64,000 bases of DNA from Cricetomys ansorgei (GCA_026225945.1 JAMJFZ010001657.1:3768501-3832500), one strand, 5' to 3'. Shown: positions 21,771-32,989, numbered from the stretch's first letter. Numbers and translations are program-made. Notes: a model not told the origin generated them from the sequence alone.

Positions 21771-21776
21771 GACCAG

Positions 21777-22381
21777 CCTGCTCAGTCAGGGCAATGGCCT
21801 TTCATGCGATACGTACTCCAGTCTTGATGAGCCATTCCTCATGTGTGCATAGAAGTCACTATGTCCAGAAGGCCCTTCTGTTACCGGGTGATAAATGAGA
21901 TCGCACCTTTCAGAAACCTCATGCTTAATCGGCCTCTCTTTCGCTCTCTAATTTTCCTATTGTTTTATTCCAGGTGATGCTCTGAGGTTGGAAACCGCCC
22001 CTCCTCTGCTGCTGCTTGATGTTTAACTGGGGTACATGAGTGAAGGGACAGGAAACAAAATAAACCCACAGCCCCCTGGAGGGGCCCTTATGAAGAAAAT
22101 CGAAGGAAGACAATGAGGGGGACTGTCCTGGGCAGAGTGGAAGAGGGTTGTATGGAGACTCAAAATGTGAATGCACACAGCACCTAGGGAGACAAGGACT
22201 TCTCTGTATCCAGCCCCACTCTCCACGTTCGCCACAGCCCACCAGTCTGCCTGATATAGAGTAAATAAAGTCCCTAAAATCCAAGCATTTGAAGCCTTAA
22301 CCCCTAATGGAGCCAAGAGGAGTTAGTTAAAGGAGCCTAGTGTAATAGTGGAATTAATCTTTGTAAGAAAGGACCAGAGCC
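21777..22381. other. Unassigned intergenic sequence
   Basis: No gene or nameable repeat. Minus-strand frames of 97-119 codons overlap in different phases and show no domain. Confidence 0.4.
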
Positions 22382-22510
22382 AGTGAAATGGCTGCACGGA
22401 TAAGAGAGCCTGCTGCCAAGCCTAGTGACCTGAGTTCAATCCCCAAGGACCTACATGGTGGAAGAAAGGAACCGATTCCTGCAAACTGCCCTCTAGCTCC
22501 AACAAGTACA

Positions 22511-22558
<48 letters not shown>

Positions 22559-22575
22559 ACACACACATGCACACA

Positions 22576-22606
<31 letters not shown>

Positions 22607-22612
22607 CACACT
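22382..22612 (+). repeat. B3-type SINE with (CA)n tail
   Basis: AGTGAAATGGCTGCACGGAT and GCTGCCAAGCCTAGTGACCT are the head with both polymerase III boxes. CTACATGGTGGAAGAAAGGA is the body, followed by about 95 bp of CA repeat. Confidence 0.88.
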
Positions 22613-23374
22613 ACTTTTATTCTTAAAGAAAAGACCATGTGGCAGTCTGTCCGCCTTAGAATAATGGCTTTCCTAAGGCCAGCCATCGTTAGTGGGCTCA
22701 CATTCTCAGACACAGCCTTCACAGATGACGTGTTCAAGTAATTCACTGGCTTAGCCTTGACTTTCACAGCAGCTACCAGCATCCAAGCCTTGTAAACATC
22801 TCAGAAGAGATTTAAACAGCTCTTGATTTCAGCCTTGTTCCTTGGACACACACGGAATATGATAGTGGGGGAGGGGTGGCCGGGGAGACAGGCTGCTGCT
22901 CTGTCCAGGAGTCCGTCGGCTCCCCTGGAGAATTCACCCAGTGCAGGAGCAGTGAAGCGTGGGTTTTACCCATGATGCCACACGCCCAGGCATATTAACC
23001 TAATTATTTTATTAAATGGATTATAGAAAATTTCTCTTATCTGCTGCTGTAAGGATCCCCACCAGCAGAAATATTGATATTTAAAGCCTGAATTTCGGAG
23101 AGTAGAGAAATGGGAAAAAATTGTATCAGAATTCAATATATTCCATGTTGGTGAAATGTAGCTGTTTTTGTAAAGTGCTGTTTAGTCCATGGGAAATGTA
23201 AGGAAGTATGTGTTCAGTTCTCCACTAGCTGCTGAGTGAGGTGCATGAGACTCTCAGAAAGTATCCAAAAGCAATATTATTCCATGAGGTACAGATGACA
23301 CGAGTATAAACCCTGAATCATTCTCAATCCCTTCCAAATGCCAGTAGAGGTTTGAGAGGAAGGAAAAAACAGTG
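22613..23374. other. Apparently single-copy sequence, candidate conserved element
   Basis: No repeat is recognised. The segment 22,970-23,110 contains TAATTATTTTATTAAATGG and ATATTGATATTTAAAGCC, AT-rich homeobox-type cores in otherwise complex sequence. That is the sort of composition seen in conserved enhancers; this is inference only. Confidence 0.35.
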
Positions 23375-23377
23375 TGA

Positions 23378-23540
23378 CATGTGTGTGTGTTTGTGCGTGT
23401 GTGTGTGTGTGTGTGTGTGTGCATGCATGTGTGTGAGTATGTGTGTATGGGTGTGCATATGAGTATATGTGTGTGTGTGCTTGTGTGTGTGTGTGCATGC
23501 AGTAGTGCTTAACCACCGAGCTGTCTCCCCAGCCCCTGCT
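23378..23540 (-). repeat. (GT)n microsatellite with truncated B2-type SINE
   Basis: About 120 bp of GTGTGT with GCATGCATG interruptions is followed by the SINE head GTGCTTAACCACCGAGCTGT and CTCCCCAGCCCC. Confidence 0.8.
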
Positions 23541-23924
23541 TATCTAGTCTCAAAGCACACGCACCATCAAATAAATGTGAGTGCGATGGGAACACTGGGC
23601 AAACTCCCCTTTGAGAGGACAAGCAGAAAACCCTTAAAGCCACCGTGTTTTATATCGAAAGGAGAAGATATCATGTTCTGATACAGATTACCCCAAACAG
23701 GGACAGCTTAAAAAGCAATGTGTCATGTGTCATCTTTGTTCCCAGTTTAAAGCAGTGCTGTGGGTATGGGACGAGGGAAGGTGCTCATCAGACATGAGCT
23801 GCAGACGACTCTGAATGGAGGGCTGCAGTGTGACGCCATGCATGACCTCCTTAATATAGAAGAGAAACCCAGAAATAATCTAGAAGCCAGAAGAAATGAC
23901 TGAAATCATACTTGAATTAAGATA
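23541..23924. other. Unassigned intergenic sequence
   Basis: No feature is recognised. Confidence 0.4.
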
Positions 23925-24010
23925 TATTAAGCTAATGCTGGGCATAGTAGGCATGCCTGTAGCTCAGGTCTTAGGAAGTAGAGCAGGAGGGTCAGGAAAA
24001 AGATTATATT
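23925..24010 (+). repeat. B1-like SINE, partial
   Basis: GCTGGGCATAGTAGGCATGC, CCTGTAGCTCAGGTC and AGCAGGAGGGTCAGG are degraded B1/proto-B1 blocks. Confidence 0.6.
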
Positions 24011-24299
24011 ATACTGCCTAGATATACGACTAAAATTTAGATGTTGCTATCACAAACTTCTCTCTGTACCACAGCCCCAGACCAAATGCATACAGCAAAC
24101 TCTGCTGCAAAGACTAAAGGAAAATGGCAGAAATGAAAAAGTGCTGGAGAGTCCTCGAATGCGGAGTGTCCCTGGTACATGGCAAGCAAATCTACAGAAT
24201 TTGAATGACTTAATCATTACCTCTGACACACGTTCTACTTAACTCTGTTACCACACTCTGGTTAACTCTGCTTAGCCATAAAAATCATCTTTTTTGCTA

Positions 24300-25065
24300 A
24301 GCAGACAAAAGTTACTAGCACACTTTCCAGCACCATTTTAATACATAGAAACAAAACTCAAGAAGAATACAGTAAAACTTGTACAGATGACAATACCCCA
24401 ACTGATGCAATAGAACTAAACTTAATAGCAAAAAGAGAGAATCGCATATACAAAAGTATTTTCAAACCCCTGGATAATGTCCTAAATGACTGTGGGATCA
24501 AAACAAGGATCAACACATGGCTGGAGAGGTGGCTCAGTGATTAAGAGCTTGTACTGATCTTTCGAGGACCAGAGTTCAGTCCCAAGTACTCACATTGGGT
24601 AGCTAACAACCATCTGTTACTTAAGTTCCAGGCAATCTGACACCCTTTTCTGGCCTCCACAGACAAGGATAAATACAACATCAGAGGATGTTGGCATTAT
24701 AAAATACATACATTTATAAACATTTCCAAGATGCTACTAAAATCACATACAAACTTCACAGTACAAACGGTTCTCGTGTGATATAAACAACTACAGAGCA
24801 TAGCAAAGGACAGCCTTGGCCCATGGCCTTTCCAAGTTTGTTTTATGAAGCTAACATACCTTGGTATCCAATTCTGAAAGTGATGCCTTTAGAAATACTA
24901 CAGAAAATATGATAGGGTTGCTTAAAGAACAGCAGATGATAGTGGAGAAAACCTGGTCTGAAGACAAGAGAGGGGACTTCAGATTTGGAAATCTATTCAC
25001 GTGAATCACATCAACAGAACAAAGAGAAGATACATATGGCGGTCCCATTAGAGGTCTAAAAGTAT
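24300..25065 (+). mobile_element. L1 ORF2 fragment split by a B2-type SINE
   Basis: The stretch at 24,830-25,050 (TTTATGAAGCTAACATACC, TGGTATCCAA, ATTCACGTGAATCACATCAA) corresponds to the reverse-transcriptase part of L1 ORF2, with many stops. Bases 24,350-24,510 look like adjoining ORF2 sequence. A B2-type SINE sits between the two halves. Confidence 0.65.
24519..24695 (+). repeat. B2-type SINE
   Basis: GGCTGGAGAGGTGGCTCAGT, GAGGACCAGAGTTCAGTCCC, AGCTAACAACCATCTGTTAC and CCTTTTCTGGCCTCCACAGA follow the B2 consensus in order. It is nested in L1 ORF2. Confidence 0.9.
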
Positions 25066-25084
25066 CAATATAGGTATTTAAATA

Positions 25085-25320
25085 GTTAGACAGGTACTAT
25101 AGATTACACAATAAAAATATTTACAAATATTTTATATCATTTTAATTATATTTATTTTATATTATATACATCATATATTATACATATTATTATTTTAATT
25201 ATATTTATATTTTAAATATATTTATTATATATTATATATATTTAATTATATTATATTTAATTATATTATTTTAATATTTTATAATAGTCAATATCATTCT
25301 TATAGTAATGTATTAAAAAA
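25085..25320. repeat. AT-rich low-complexity tract
   Basis: About 230 bp are nearly pure A and T with many ATTATATTTA and TATATTTAATTATA units. Self-complementary stretches could extrude hairpins. Confidence 0.9.
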
Positions 25321-25585
25321 TGCTTGGTATTTTTAGGAGACATAAAAGCAGTTAAAGCATGAATTGCTTTCTGTGTTGTATTTTATCAGCAGTAGTATAT
25401 TTCTATTAACAAACTGTGCATTGCTGTATTCTTCCATCACTATGTAGGGTTAAAGACTTCGAACTACGCACCCTTGTTTTGTAGACACAGAATTCTCAGA
25501 GTTTAATGCTGCCTGTGCTGTACTTTGCCCTGTGTGTTTAGCAAGTGACTTTATTGCCCTGTCCTCATTACAGGTAATTCCCTGT
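25321..25585. other. Unassigned intergenic sequence
   Basis: No feature is recognised. Confidence 0.4.
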
Positions 25586-26065
25586 GTAGGTCCACGTTCT
25601 GTTACCGTAATGAAGCACTTGAGGTTGGAGACTTACAAAGAAGAGAGGTTTCTTTAGCTCACTCTCTTCAGTCAGTGTGGCACTGGTTCCAGCGAGGACC
25701 CCTAAGGGTGCACCACGTCACAGTGGACGGCACCACAAGGAGAGGATACAGTGGAGGGGAAGCGGTACACAGCAAGACAGGTGTACGAACTCAGGGCCTG
25801 GTGACTGCTATCGAAATCCCCAGGAAAACCAGAATCTCCAGAGCTCTGGAGAGCTGCCCTGAGCTCCATCTCGCAGATATCTCTCATGGCCACTCTGAGG
25901 AAAACAAGTTTCTGATACATGGCCCCGGTCAGAGGGAACACATTCAAGCCACACCCAAACTAGGGCACTTGGGTTCTAGTTTCCTCTCAGTGACCCCCAT
26001 GTCATCTCTCAGTGATGTTTCAGGGACCTTTCCAAGGTGCTAAGCTCACAGTAGGAGCAACCTTT
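25586..26065 (-). mobile_element. MaLR-like LTR (reverse)
   Basis: TTCTGTTACCGTAATGAAGC, ACTTACAAAGAAGAGAGGTT and AGCTCACTCTCTTCAG give a reverse MaLR 3' end. ACATTCAAGCCACACCCAAA lies near the other end. The 122-codon plus-strand frame here has no domain. Confidence 0.5.
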
Positions 26066-26185
26066 GTATTCTCATGGAATGCAACAGAAAACTTCTAACT
26101 GAATGATCTCATCAAAGGGGAGCATAGCCAGCACCCCATCCCTCCCGGCGTTCATTCATTCACTTTTGAAGGACTAGCACACCCT

Positions 26186-26517
26186 TTATGTGGTTTGAAT
26201 AAGACCGGCCCTTATAGGCTCATATATTTGAGTGTTTAATCACAGGGAGTGGTGCTGTTTGAAAGGATTAGGAGGTGTGGCCTTGTTGAAGGAAGTGTGT
26301 CTCTGGGAGTGGGCTTTGAGGTTTCAGAAGCCCAAGCCAGGCCCAGTGGCTCTCCCTTTTCCTGCTGCCTTCAGAGCCAGATGTAGAGCTCTTTCTCTAC
26401 CATGTCTGCCTGTATGCTGCCAGAAATTGTAAGCAAGCACTAATTAGATGCTTTACTTTATAAGAGTTGCCATAGTTGTGGGGTCTCTTTACATCAACAG
26501 AACAGTAACTATAACAC
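26186..26517 (+). mobile_element. MaLR LTR, ORR1-type
   Basis: GTGGTTTGAATAAGACCGGC, AGGCTCATATATTTGAGTG, GATTAGGAGGTGTGGCCTTG, GGGCTTTGAGGTTTCAG and TAAGAGTTGCCATAGTTGTG are in ORR1-like order. The end AGTAACTATAACA is slightly altered. Confidence 0.8.
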
Positions 26518-27044
26518 TTTTGGATTGCTTAATGTTTTCATTTTGAGAAGTAGCTAAATATTATTGCTAGTGATGAATGTGATATAAAATATATTAGATG
26601 AGACTTTTGAGGCTCCCACTGAAGAGCCCGACTGCCCCTCTAAATTGGCATAATCTGGAACAGACTAGATTGGTAAATAACACACCAAGTTGGAGACTTG
26701 AACTCTGAGAGCATCACACCATTAGTTCACTTTCAACCCCACTGCTGGAGAAGTCAGCATTCACTAGACAAGTCGTGAGCAGCATTAATAAATACGAATA
26801 ACTGTCTACCTAATTCCCTGTGCTAATCCACGGCCAAAGTTTAATTACACATACGGTAGGCACAAAATCCATGTACAGATATAGAAAGTTAAGAAAGGTG
26901 CCTGGGATGTTAGATTTAGTGTTACTGTAATCGTGAAACGTTTGTGGCCCTAGTTTCTCTATAGCAATGAAGAGCGGCCCTCACTGATGGAAGATGCCAG
27001 TGCTGACTCACGGAGTCTTAGTAAATACAAATTTTGACTCCAGT
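26518..27044. other. Unassigned intergenic sequence
   Basis: AT-rich, apparently single-copy DNA with no gene. Confidence 0.4.
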
Positions 27045-27875
27045 GATGGTGTTAGTTGGCTTCTTCATTGCTGTGACAGAATGCCTAACAAAGCAGCCTA
27101 AGAAACTGACTTATTCTGGCTCGTGGTTTGAAAGGTTTCAGACATGGTCTGCTGGCTCCCTGATTCTGAGCCTATGATATGGCAGAGCATCCTGGTGAGC
27201 CAAGAGCTCACCCCATGGCTACTGGGAAGCAGAGAAGTTCTGACAGGGAGGAACCACAGACCAGGCAAACCCTTCTGAGGCATTCCCCCATGCTCCTTGT
27301 CCTCTAGCCTGGTCTCACCTCTAAGTTTCTAACCCCCCCCCCCAGTGATACCATCAGTTTATGGCTTCGTCAAGAGATTAATCCATCTCTGGATTCAAAA
27401 TTTGAATAGACCGTGGGGAAGTAGGGGAACTGCAGAAGGCATAGCCTCATTGAGAAGGTAGTTTCTAGGTGAAGTGCCTTAAAAGACTGTATCTTCTACC
27501 TGTTTCCTTCCTGTCACCCCTTGTTGCTTTCCAACGCTACAGGGTAAGCATCTTCTCTCTGCCACGCCCTCCCATAGTGATATTTGTGCATTGCCTGAAT
27601 GCAATTGAGTTGATTTCATCGGCGGAAACCTCTGAAAGTGTGATCTCAGATCAACCTTTCCTACCTTGTTTTTCTCAGGTGTCATAGCAATGAGAAGAGG
27701 AAGAGATAGCTAACTAGGAACAGCACTTGACTTTTGACCCTCAAAGCCTGCCCCCGGCATCATATTTTCTCCAGCAAAGCCACACCTCCTAAACCTACCC
27801 AACCAGAGTCACCAGCTGGGTACCAGGTATTCAAATGCCCGAGAATGAGAATATGGACCACATGACCTCTAATAA
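27045..27875 (-). mobile_element. ORR1/MaLR-type LTR sequence (reverse), fragmented
   Basis: TGTTAGTTGGCTTCTTCATT, GCTGTGACAGAATGCC and the later AGCAAAGCCACACCTCCTAA plus GTATTCAAATGCCCGAGAAT are the two ends of reverse MaLR LTRs. Between about 27,441 and 27,715 is unrelated sequence. A C12 run lies near 27,332-27,343. Confidence 0.65.
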
Positions 27876-28084
27876 GATAGGGGAACAGGAATTATACTTG
27901 CAGCTCTTTACACATTGCTGCTTCCAGTGAGTTCTTAAAGGTAATGATCCAGTGAAAATACTCTACCTCTCTGTCAACAAAAATGGGATGCTCAGCTCTT
28001 AAGTGACTGTGGCACACATCAACTGGCAGCAGCTGTGATTACCTGCACAGGATCAAGCTAGTTAAAAATCCCGGCACCGAGATC
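27876..28084. other. Unassigned intergenic sequence
   Basis: No feature is recognised. Confidence 0.4.
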
Positions 28085-28312
28085 AAAAGGATGGTTCGGT
28101 GGCTGAGAGCCATCTGCTGCTCTTGTAGATGACAGGAGCTCGTTTCCCAGCATTCACACCGCACAGCTCACACCTACCTGTAACTCCAGCTTCTGAGGGA
28201 CTGACATCATCTTCTAGAACACACACACACACACACGTACATGCACACACAGAGAAACCAACATGTACGCACCACACACATGCACACACACGTACAGACA
28301 TACACAGGGAGA

Positions 28313-28613
28313 TGCGGCGTCCACCTCGCCGATAAGGAGACGCCACACACGAGATTTTTCTGACAGCAATTTATTAACAGCTCTTTTAGCAGGCAGGTGG
28401 AGAAGGACCCCGAGCCCGAAAATCCCTTGGCTTATATAGAGCTCCGGAGGACGTGTGATTCTCTCATTGGCTCATAGACTGCACCTAATTAGCATCTGCT
28501 TTGCGCGTACGCAAAGCAGATTCACGCATGCGCATTGTCAGTGCCTGTTTCCGTAGAGAATCAGGAAGCAGGAAACCAGCGCCATTTTGTAATGGCGTTT
28601 GCGGCTCCCAACA
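28313..28613 (-). mobile_element. IAP-type (ERVK) solo LTR
   Basis: On the minus strand the 301-bp unit opens TGTTGGGAGCCGC and ends CGCCGCA. It is bracketed by perfect 6-bp duplications GGGAGA at 28,307-28,312 and 28,614-28,619. It has a YY1-type AAAATGGCGC, an inverted GC-rich palindrome, a CCAAT box (28,466-28,470), a TATA box TATATAAG (28,431-28,438) and AATAAA at 28,370-28,375. The opening bases and order are those of intracisternal A-particle LTRs. No internal gag or pol sequence adjoins it. High CpG content suggests a fairly young insertion. Confidence 0.92.
28495..28520. promoter_or_regulatory. 26-bp palindrome in the IAP-type U3
   Basis: TCTGCTTTGCG and CGCAAAGCAGA are perfect inverted 11-mers around a CGTA spacer. 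It lies upstream of the CCAAT and TATA boxes in the LTR U3, where enhancer elements sit in related LTRs. A binding protein is not known to me. Confidence 0.85.
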
Positions 28614-28648
28614 GGGAGACACACACATAACACACGTACATAATTTTT

Positions 28649-29519
28649 AAAAACTTTTTAATTTCAGCACGGATGGTGGAAAGGCTCCTGAGGCCCCACC
28701 CCCAGCTAAGGAGCTATTGGCAGTTGAGAGAAATAGTCACTTCTCTTTGGGGATATGGCCACTTACAGGTTCCCCACGCTTCCAGTGGTTGACTTTTAAG
28801 CAACTTATAGATACCTAGTATTAAAGATTCAAGTGTTCTGCTGGCAGCAAATGCAGAAATATAGATACTTCACACTCTACTGTAAAGAGCGCTGGCACAG
28901 GGCACTCTAACGAGACGTCTACAGTAGGAACAGCCTGGTTCCAAATGTTTTGATCAATGTTTAGAAAAATTCCCCCTTCCAAAATCTCAGCTTGTTCATG
29001 TTCTTCAATAACATTTTAAAAAATCATAATCATTCTCTAAATTATCCTCAAGAAGTAAATTAAAAGTTATAGCTCTTTATAATGGAAAAGGCATAGCTGG
29101 ATGTTTTTAAGAATTCTCCTGGGTCTGAAGGAACTAGAAGCTTGCATTTAATAAAATAGGAACTCTTTAAAATGATACTGCAGGTTTAATGTTCCCATCA
29201 AATTTCTCCCCATTCTGCAATGAAAACATTTTCTTTCTGTCTCCGTGTGCATTTACCAGCCATGACCCTCTGCACCCTAGTCTGGCTCTCTGACGAATTG
29301 TGACTCCAGAGTCTGGGGACAGGAGCTTGTTGCTTTGAGTCACAGTTGTCTGAGCCAAAGATGTCAGTTTTGTTCTGTTTGTTTCTTACTTCAAACAAGG
29401 TTACTGGAGACAGGACTTTGAGTTCGATGGTGTTTATAAACTAGCTGGATGCAGCCCAGCATCGCACCTGTGAAGCCAGGAGGCTGATGCCTGGATCTCA
29501 CGCCATCATTTCTTCACTT
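28649..29519. other. Unassigned intergenic sequence
   Basis: About 870 bp with no gene or clear repeat. Short minus-strand frames near 29,167-29,398 have no domain. Confidence 0.45.
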
Positions 29520-29524
29520 CATTT

Positions 29525-29745
29525 TTTTTTAGACCAGAGTCTTTCACTGAATTTGCATTTCACCATTTTTGCTAGGCTGGCCAGCCAACAAGTCTCCGGG
29601 ATTCGCCCGTCTCTGTCCCTTCACCCCTCAGTGCTGGGATTGTAAAACACATCTTGCAGCTTTACATGGGTTCTGAGATCCAAACCCAGGTCTTCATGCT
29701 TGCAAAGCAACTGCTTTGTCCACTGAGCCCTTTCCCCAGCACCCA
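29525..29745 (-). repeat. B3-type SINE (reverse)
   Basis: GCTAGGCTGGCCAGCCAACA, CAGTGCTGGGATTGTAAAAC and TTGTCCACTGAGCCCTTTCC give body, centre and head. Confidence 0.75.
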
Positions 29746-30534
29746 AACAACACATATTCCAATATCTTCACTCTAAAGATGTAGAGATTGCTGTTTCCAG
29801 TGACAGGCACATTCTCTGAGGGTACATGTTGGCTACACTTGGTAGATGGCAGAACTCAAAGGAGAAACAAGGCCTCCTCTCTTGACTCCCAGGTCAGTTC
29901 TCGAGCTACATTCTGCTATTTAGAGTCAGCCCTGCCCACCACGGGCTTGAGGCTAACCCAACGTGGCTGCCACTGCAGAGCCATCAACTACACCTTCTTC
30001 CTTCCACCTGTTGTAGCCTCAGGCATCTTCACTAGGGTCATTCCTGCTGCCAGTAGACAGTGACAGAAGCCCTGGTACAGCCACCTCTGTCCCCAGTGTC
30101 ACCTGAGGTGCTGTCTCCAGTAGCAGTTCCAGAGTGGGACAGCTAGTCCAGCCCCCTCTTCCATATAAACCTGGGACTGCTTCCATCTTGAAACACCAAA
30201 GTTCTTACCAGAGTCAAGGGAGGGTTCCTTGTAATTTTTAGCAAGGCGAAATTGCTCCAAAATTGCTTTATTCCCGTGAAACACATGAATTGAGCTGACT
30301 TTGCATCTCTCTAATAAATGATTCTGCTTTGAGTGGGGAGGGGTACACATCTTAGCAATGCATTAGCAGTGAGCAGGAAGGAGACTCCAGAGATTAAATG
30401 TATTTTTCTCAGCAGGAAGCCCCTGCTAAGATGGGTTATGAAATTTCAAAATGTCTAAAATTGTAAAAACAAAACCAAACATGGTCACACGGGTCATATT
30501 GATGAAGTAATTTTTTTTTTGATTTACATTCCTT
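29746..30534. other. Unassigned intergenic sequence
   Basis: About 790 bp without a recognisable gene. A plus-strand 91-codon frame at 29,788-30,063 shows no domain or homology I recognise. Confidence 0.45.
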
Positions 30535-30712
30535 TATTTGGTTGGCGGGGAGGGATGCATGCAACAGCTAGCACTTGTGGGGAGGTCAGAGAACAAGCTT
30601 CAGGAGTCATTTCTCCCCTTCTGCCACGTGGATTCTGGGGGTGGGGTATGAAAGTCAGGTAGTCAGGCTCAGCAGCAAGTGCTCCTGTCTACCGACCCAT
30701 CTCACTGGTCTT
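30535..30712 (-). repeat. B3-type SINE (reverse)
   Basis: GGGGAGGTCAGAGAACAAGC, TTCTGCCACGTGGATTCTGG, CAGTCAGGCTCAGCA-like bases and CGACCCATCTCACTGG are the reversed SINE blocks. Confidence 0.75.
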
Positions 30713-30918
30713 GGTAAAGAAAGTTCAAAGCTGTAAGGCGTCTTTAAGTACTGTACAATTTGGGGGAAAGTGTCCTGGTGTAATACAATCCTGTGTGCAC
30801 GATAAAGTTTAAGGAGTAATTACACTGAAACTCTTTTCAAGTACAGGTCCCTCTTCCATAAAGATGGATTCTATGTATCATCTTAAGGGCCTGGAAGAGG
30901 ATCTGATGTGGTCTCAGT

Positions 30919-31140
30919 CATATAGATAGCGCAGAGCTCACCAGGCTATTAACCACCTCCAGTCCTGTTTGTAAAGAGTCTGGGGGAGCATAACCTTGCT
31001 CATACAGATAGTGCAAAGGTCACCAAGCTACTAACCACCTTTGGTTCTGTTTTTAAGAGTCTGAGGGAACCAGATTGGTCATACCAAGTGCAAAAAGGGT
31101 CACTAGGCTGTTGACTACATCCATTCCCAGGCTTTGGGGT
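30919..31140. repeat. Three-copy ~80-bp tandem repeat
   Basis: The units begin at CATATAGATAGCGCAG (30,919), CATACAGATAGTGCAA (31,001) and CATACCAAGTGCAAAA (31,080), a spacing of 82 then 79 bp. Each continues with a GTCACCAAGCTACTAACCAC-like block and a TTAAGAGTCTGAGGG-like block. Copies 1 and 2 are closest. A partial upstream copy may exist near 30,880-30,905. Confidence 0.8.
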
Positions 31141-32534
31141 AGAAAACAGCTTATACATCTCTCCCTTTGAAGAGGAAACCCTGCGTGTTTAACATTCCTG
31201 GTTTCCCTGGTGCATAAATACCTCAGACCCTCTACAATGTGGCACAAAGATTTAATATCTGGTGGTGCCTGTCTGAGGTGGTTTTAGCCGATAGTAAGAT
31301 CTCTGATTCAACACTCTACTGGATACTGAAGTGTTTATCGTCACTTTATCAAATTCTCTTAGGTGGACTGGTTGGGGCTTTCCTAGTGACAGTGGGTACT
31401 CGGTAAGTGATTGTAGAGTTTAGTGCCCCTTCACTTTGGTAGCCTTTAATCAAACAGATACAAGGGCAGTAAGCGTCAGGTTTCAGCTATATTCAAGGCC
31501 TGACATATGACCATATATGTATTAACCTTCCCTTCAGTGGTTCTATAGTATACTAACGTCATCGCGCGTGTCTCTGAAGTCCCCTGGGGTCTCTCTCACT
31601 GTCACATTCTTATCACATTTGGCACTGTGCTTTTCAAAACAGATAGTAAAGTCTGTTGAAAAATACATCCTTAGCAAGCTTTGCCTCCTGTTAAGTAGTT
31701 AAATAATAGAAACAGTAAACTCTGGGGAATATGTCAAATGAAAAGAAATCTATTCTACTCTTGTCTCCTTTACATCATCTCTCACACCACAGTGAGTGAG
31801 TTACCTTGGTACTCACTGTTGAGAAATGTCCGATCCAATACGCTGATGCAGGACTCTCCGCCAGGCATTCCAGAACTCTGCTAGAGAAACTTGAAATAGG
31901 TAGTAGATCCATGATTGCTCTCTCACCCCCAGAATGAAAGGACTTATGGGGCAGCCTGAGCCTTCTGGAGAAGCCCAATGGTAGTCAGGCTCAAAACAAA
32001 TGACTCCTACTGAGACTCAGTAATCTCAATCCAGAATCGTATGCGCATTAATTTCTAGAGCTTTTCCATGAGATGTGTCACTCTGTATATCGCCTCCAAT
32101 ACTGCATTGGAAACACTCCAAGCAATCCTTCCCCTAAAGCTCTCAGCCTACAGGAACCTTTGCCAGCAAACAGGCATCCCACTCCTGCTATGCCCGGTAC
32201 TACAGCACCATAGACTGGGTTCTGCAAAACCAATCTAACAAAGAACGAGCGCATAATTAGTTTAGGCTTTATGGATACCAAACATCTCCCTTGCATATCC
32301 TTTCCTGACGGCGTGCTGCTTGCCGTTTTTATAGACTTTAAAAATATACAAAACATTCTTAATTGAAGAACCATAAAAACATTAGGCTGCACAGGACTCC
32401 AGGATGACACTCAACAGCATCTCATGCTCATTGCCGAACTAGTAACAGTGGCTAAGGAGGCAACCTGCTTTTACAGCCACCAACAAATACACGGATAAGG
32501 AGCTGTAGTAATCCAGGCTAAGCGGAGTTTAAAA
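31141..32534. other. Unassigned sequence beside the tandem repeat
   Basis: No intact gene. A TATA-like GCATAAATACC lies near 31,210, just after the tandem units, so the repeat plus this flank could be U3-type sequence of an unknown LTR. A 110-codon minus-strand frame at 32,078-32,410 has no domain I recognise. Origin is unresolved. Confidence 0.35.
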
Positions 32535-32985
32535 TGCTGGAACGGAATGGAACTAGAATCATTATGTTAAGTGAAATAAGGCAGACTCAAAATAACAGAT
32601 ATCACGTTTTCTCTCACTGTGGGATATAGAGTTTAAATTATATGTGTGGTATGCGTGTGTTGTGGTGTGTGTGTGTGCGTGCGTGTGTGTACGTGTGTTT
32701 GTTTATATGTATGGGGAGTCATGACCCTGGAATGGGGATCCTGAGAGGAAGGAAGGACTTTGAACTGGGCTGGGGCGGGGGGAGGGGGGATAATGAAACA
32801 CCTGAGAAATAAAAGCAGACGGGAGGTTATTGGGGAAAGAACTGAGATAGCAGGGAGTGGGGTGGGCTGGGGTGGAGAGAGCGTGGGAGAGGGCACTGAG
32901 GGAGGGGAATGAGTTCCAGGAGAGTGCAATGTCACATATGTCTGAAAACACTGTGGGGCAACTTGTCACTTTACATCTAAAATTT
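32535..32985 (+). mobile_element. Rodent L1 3' end and 3' UTR
   Basis: GGAACTAGAATCATTATGTT, GTGAAATAAGGCAGACTC and CTCTCACTGTGGGATATAG are the ORF2 end. The G-rich 32,750-32,900 stretch is the 3' UTR. A GT repeat lies at 32,641-32,706. Confidence 0.75.
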
Positions 32986-32989
32986 CACT

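Larger units (their letters stand above)
28085..28648 (+). repeat. B2-type SINE with CA-rich tail, split by an IAP-type LTR
   Basis: AGGATGGTTCGGTGGCTGAG, CTGCTCTTGTAGATGACAGG and AGCTCACACCTACCTGTAAC form the SINE. Its CACACA tail (from about 28,219) is interrupted at 28,312 by the LTR and resumes as GACACACACATAACACACG after 28,618. Confidence 0.8.

Noticed and set aside
31141..32534. Retroviral pol or env remnant
   Set aside because: Neither strand gives motifs of reverse transcriptase, protease, integrase or envelope; recorded only as unassigned sequence near a tandem repeat.
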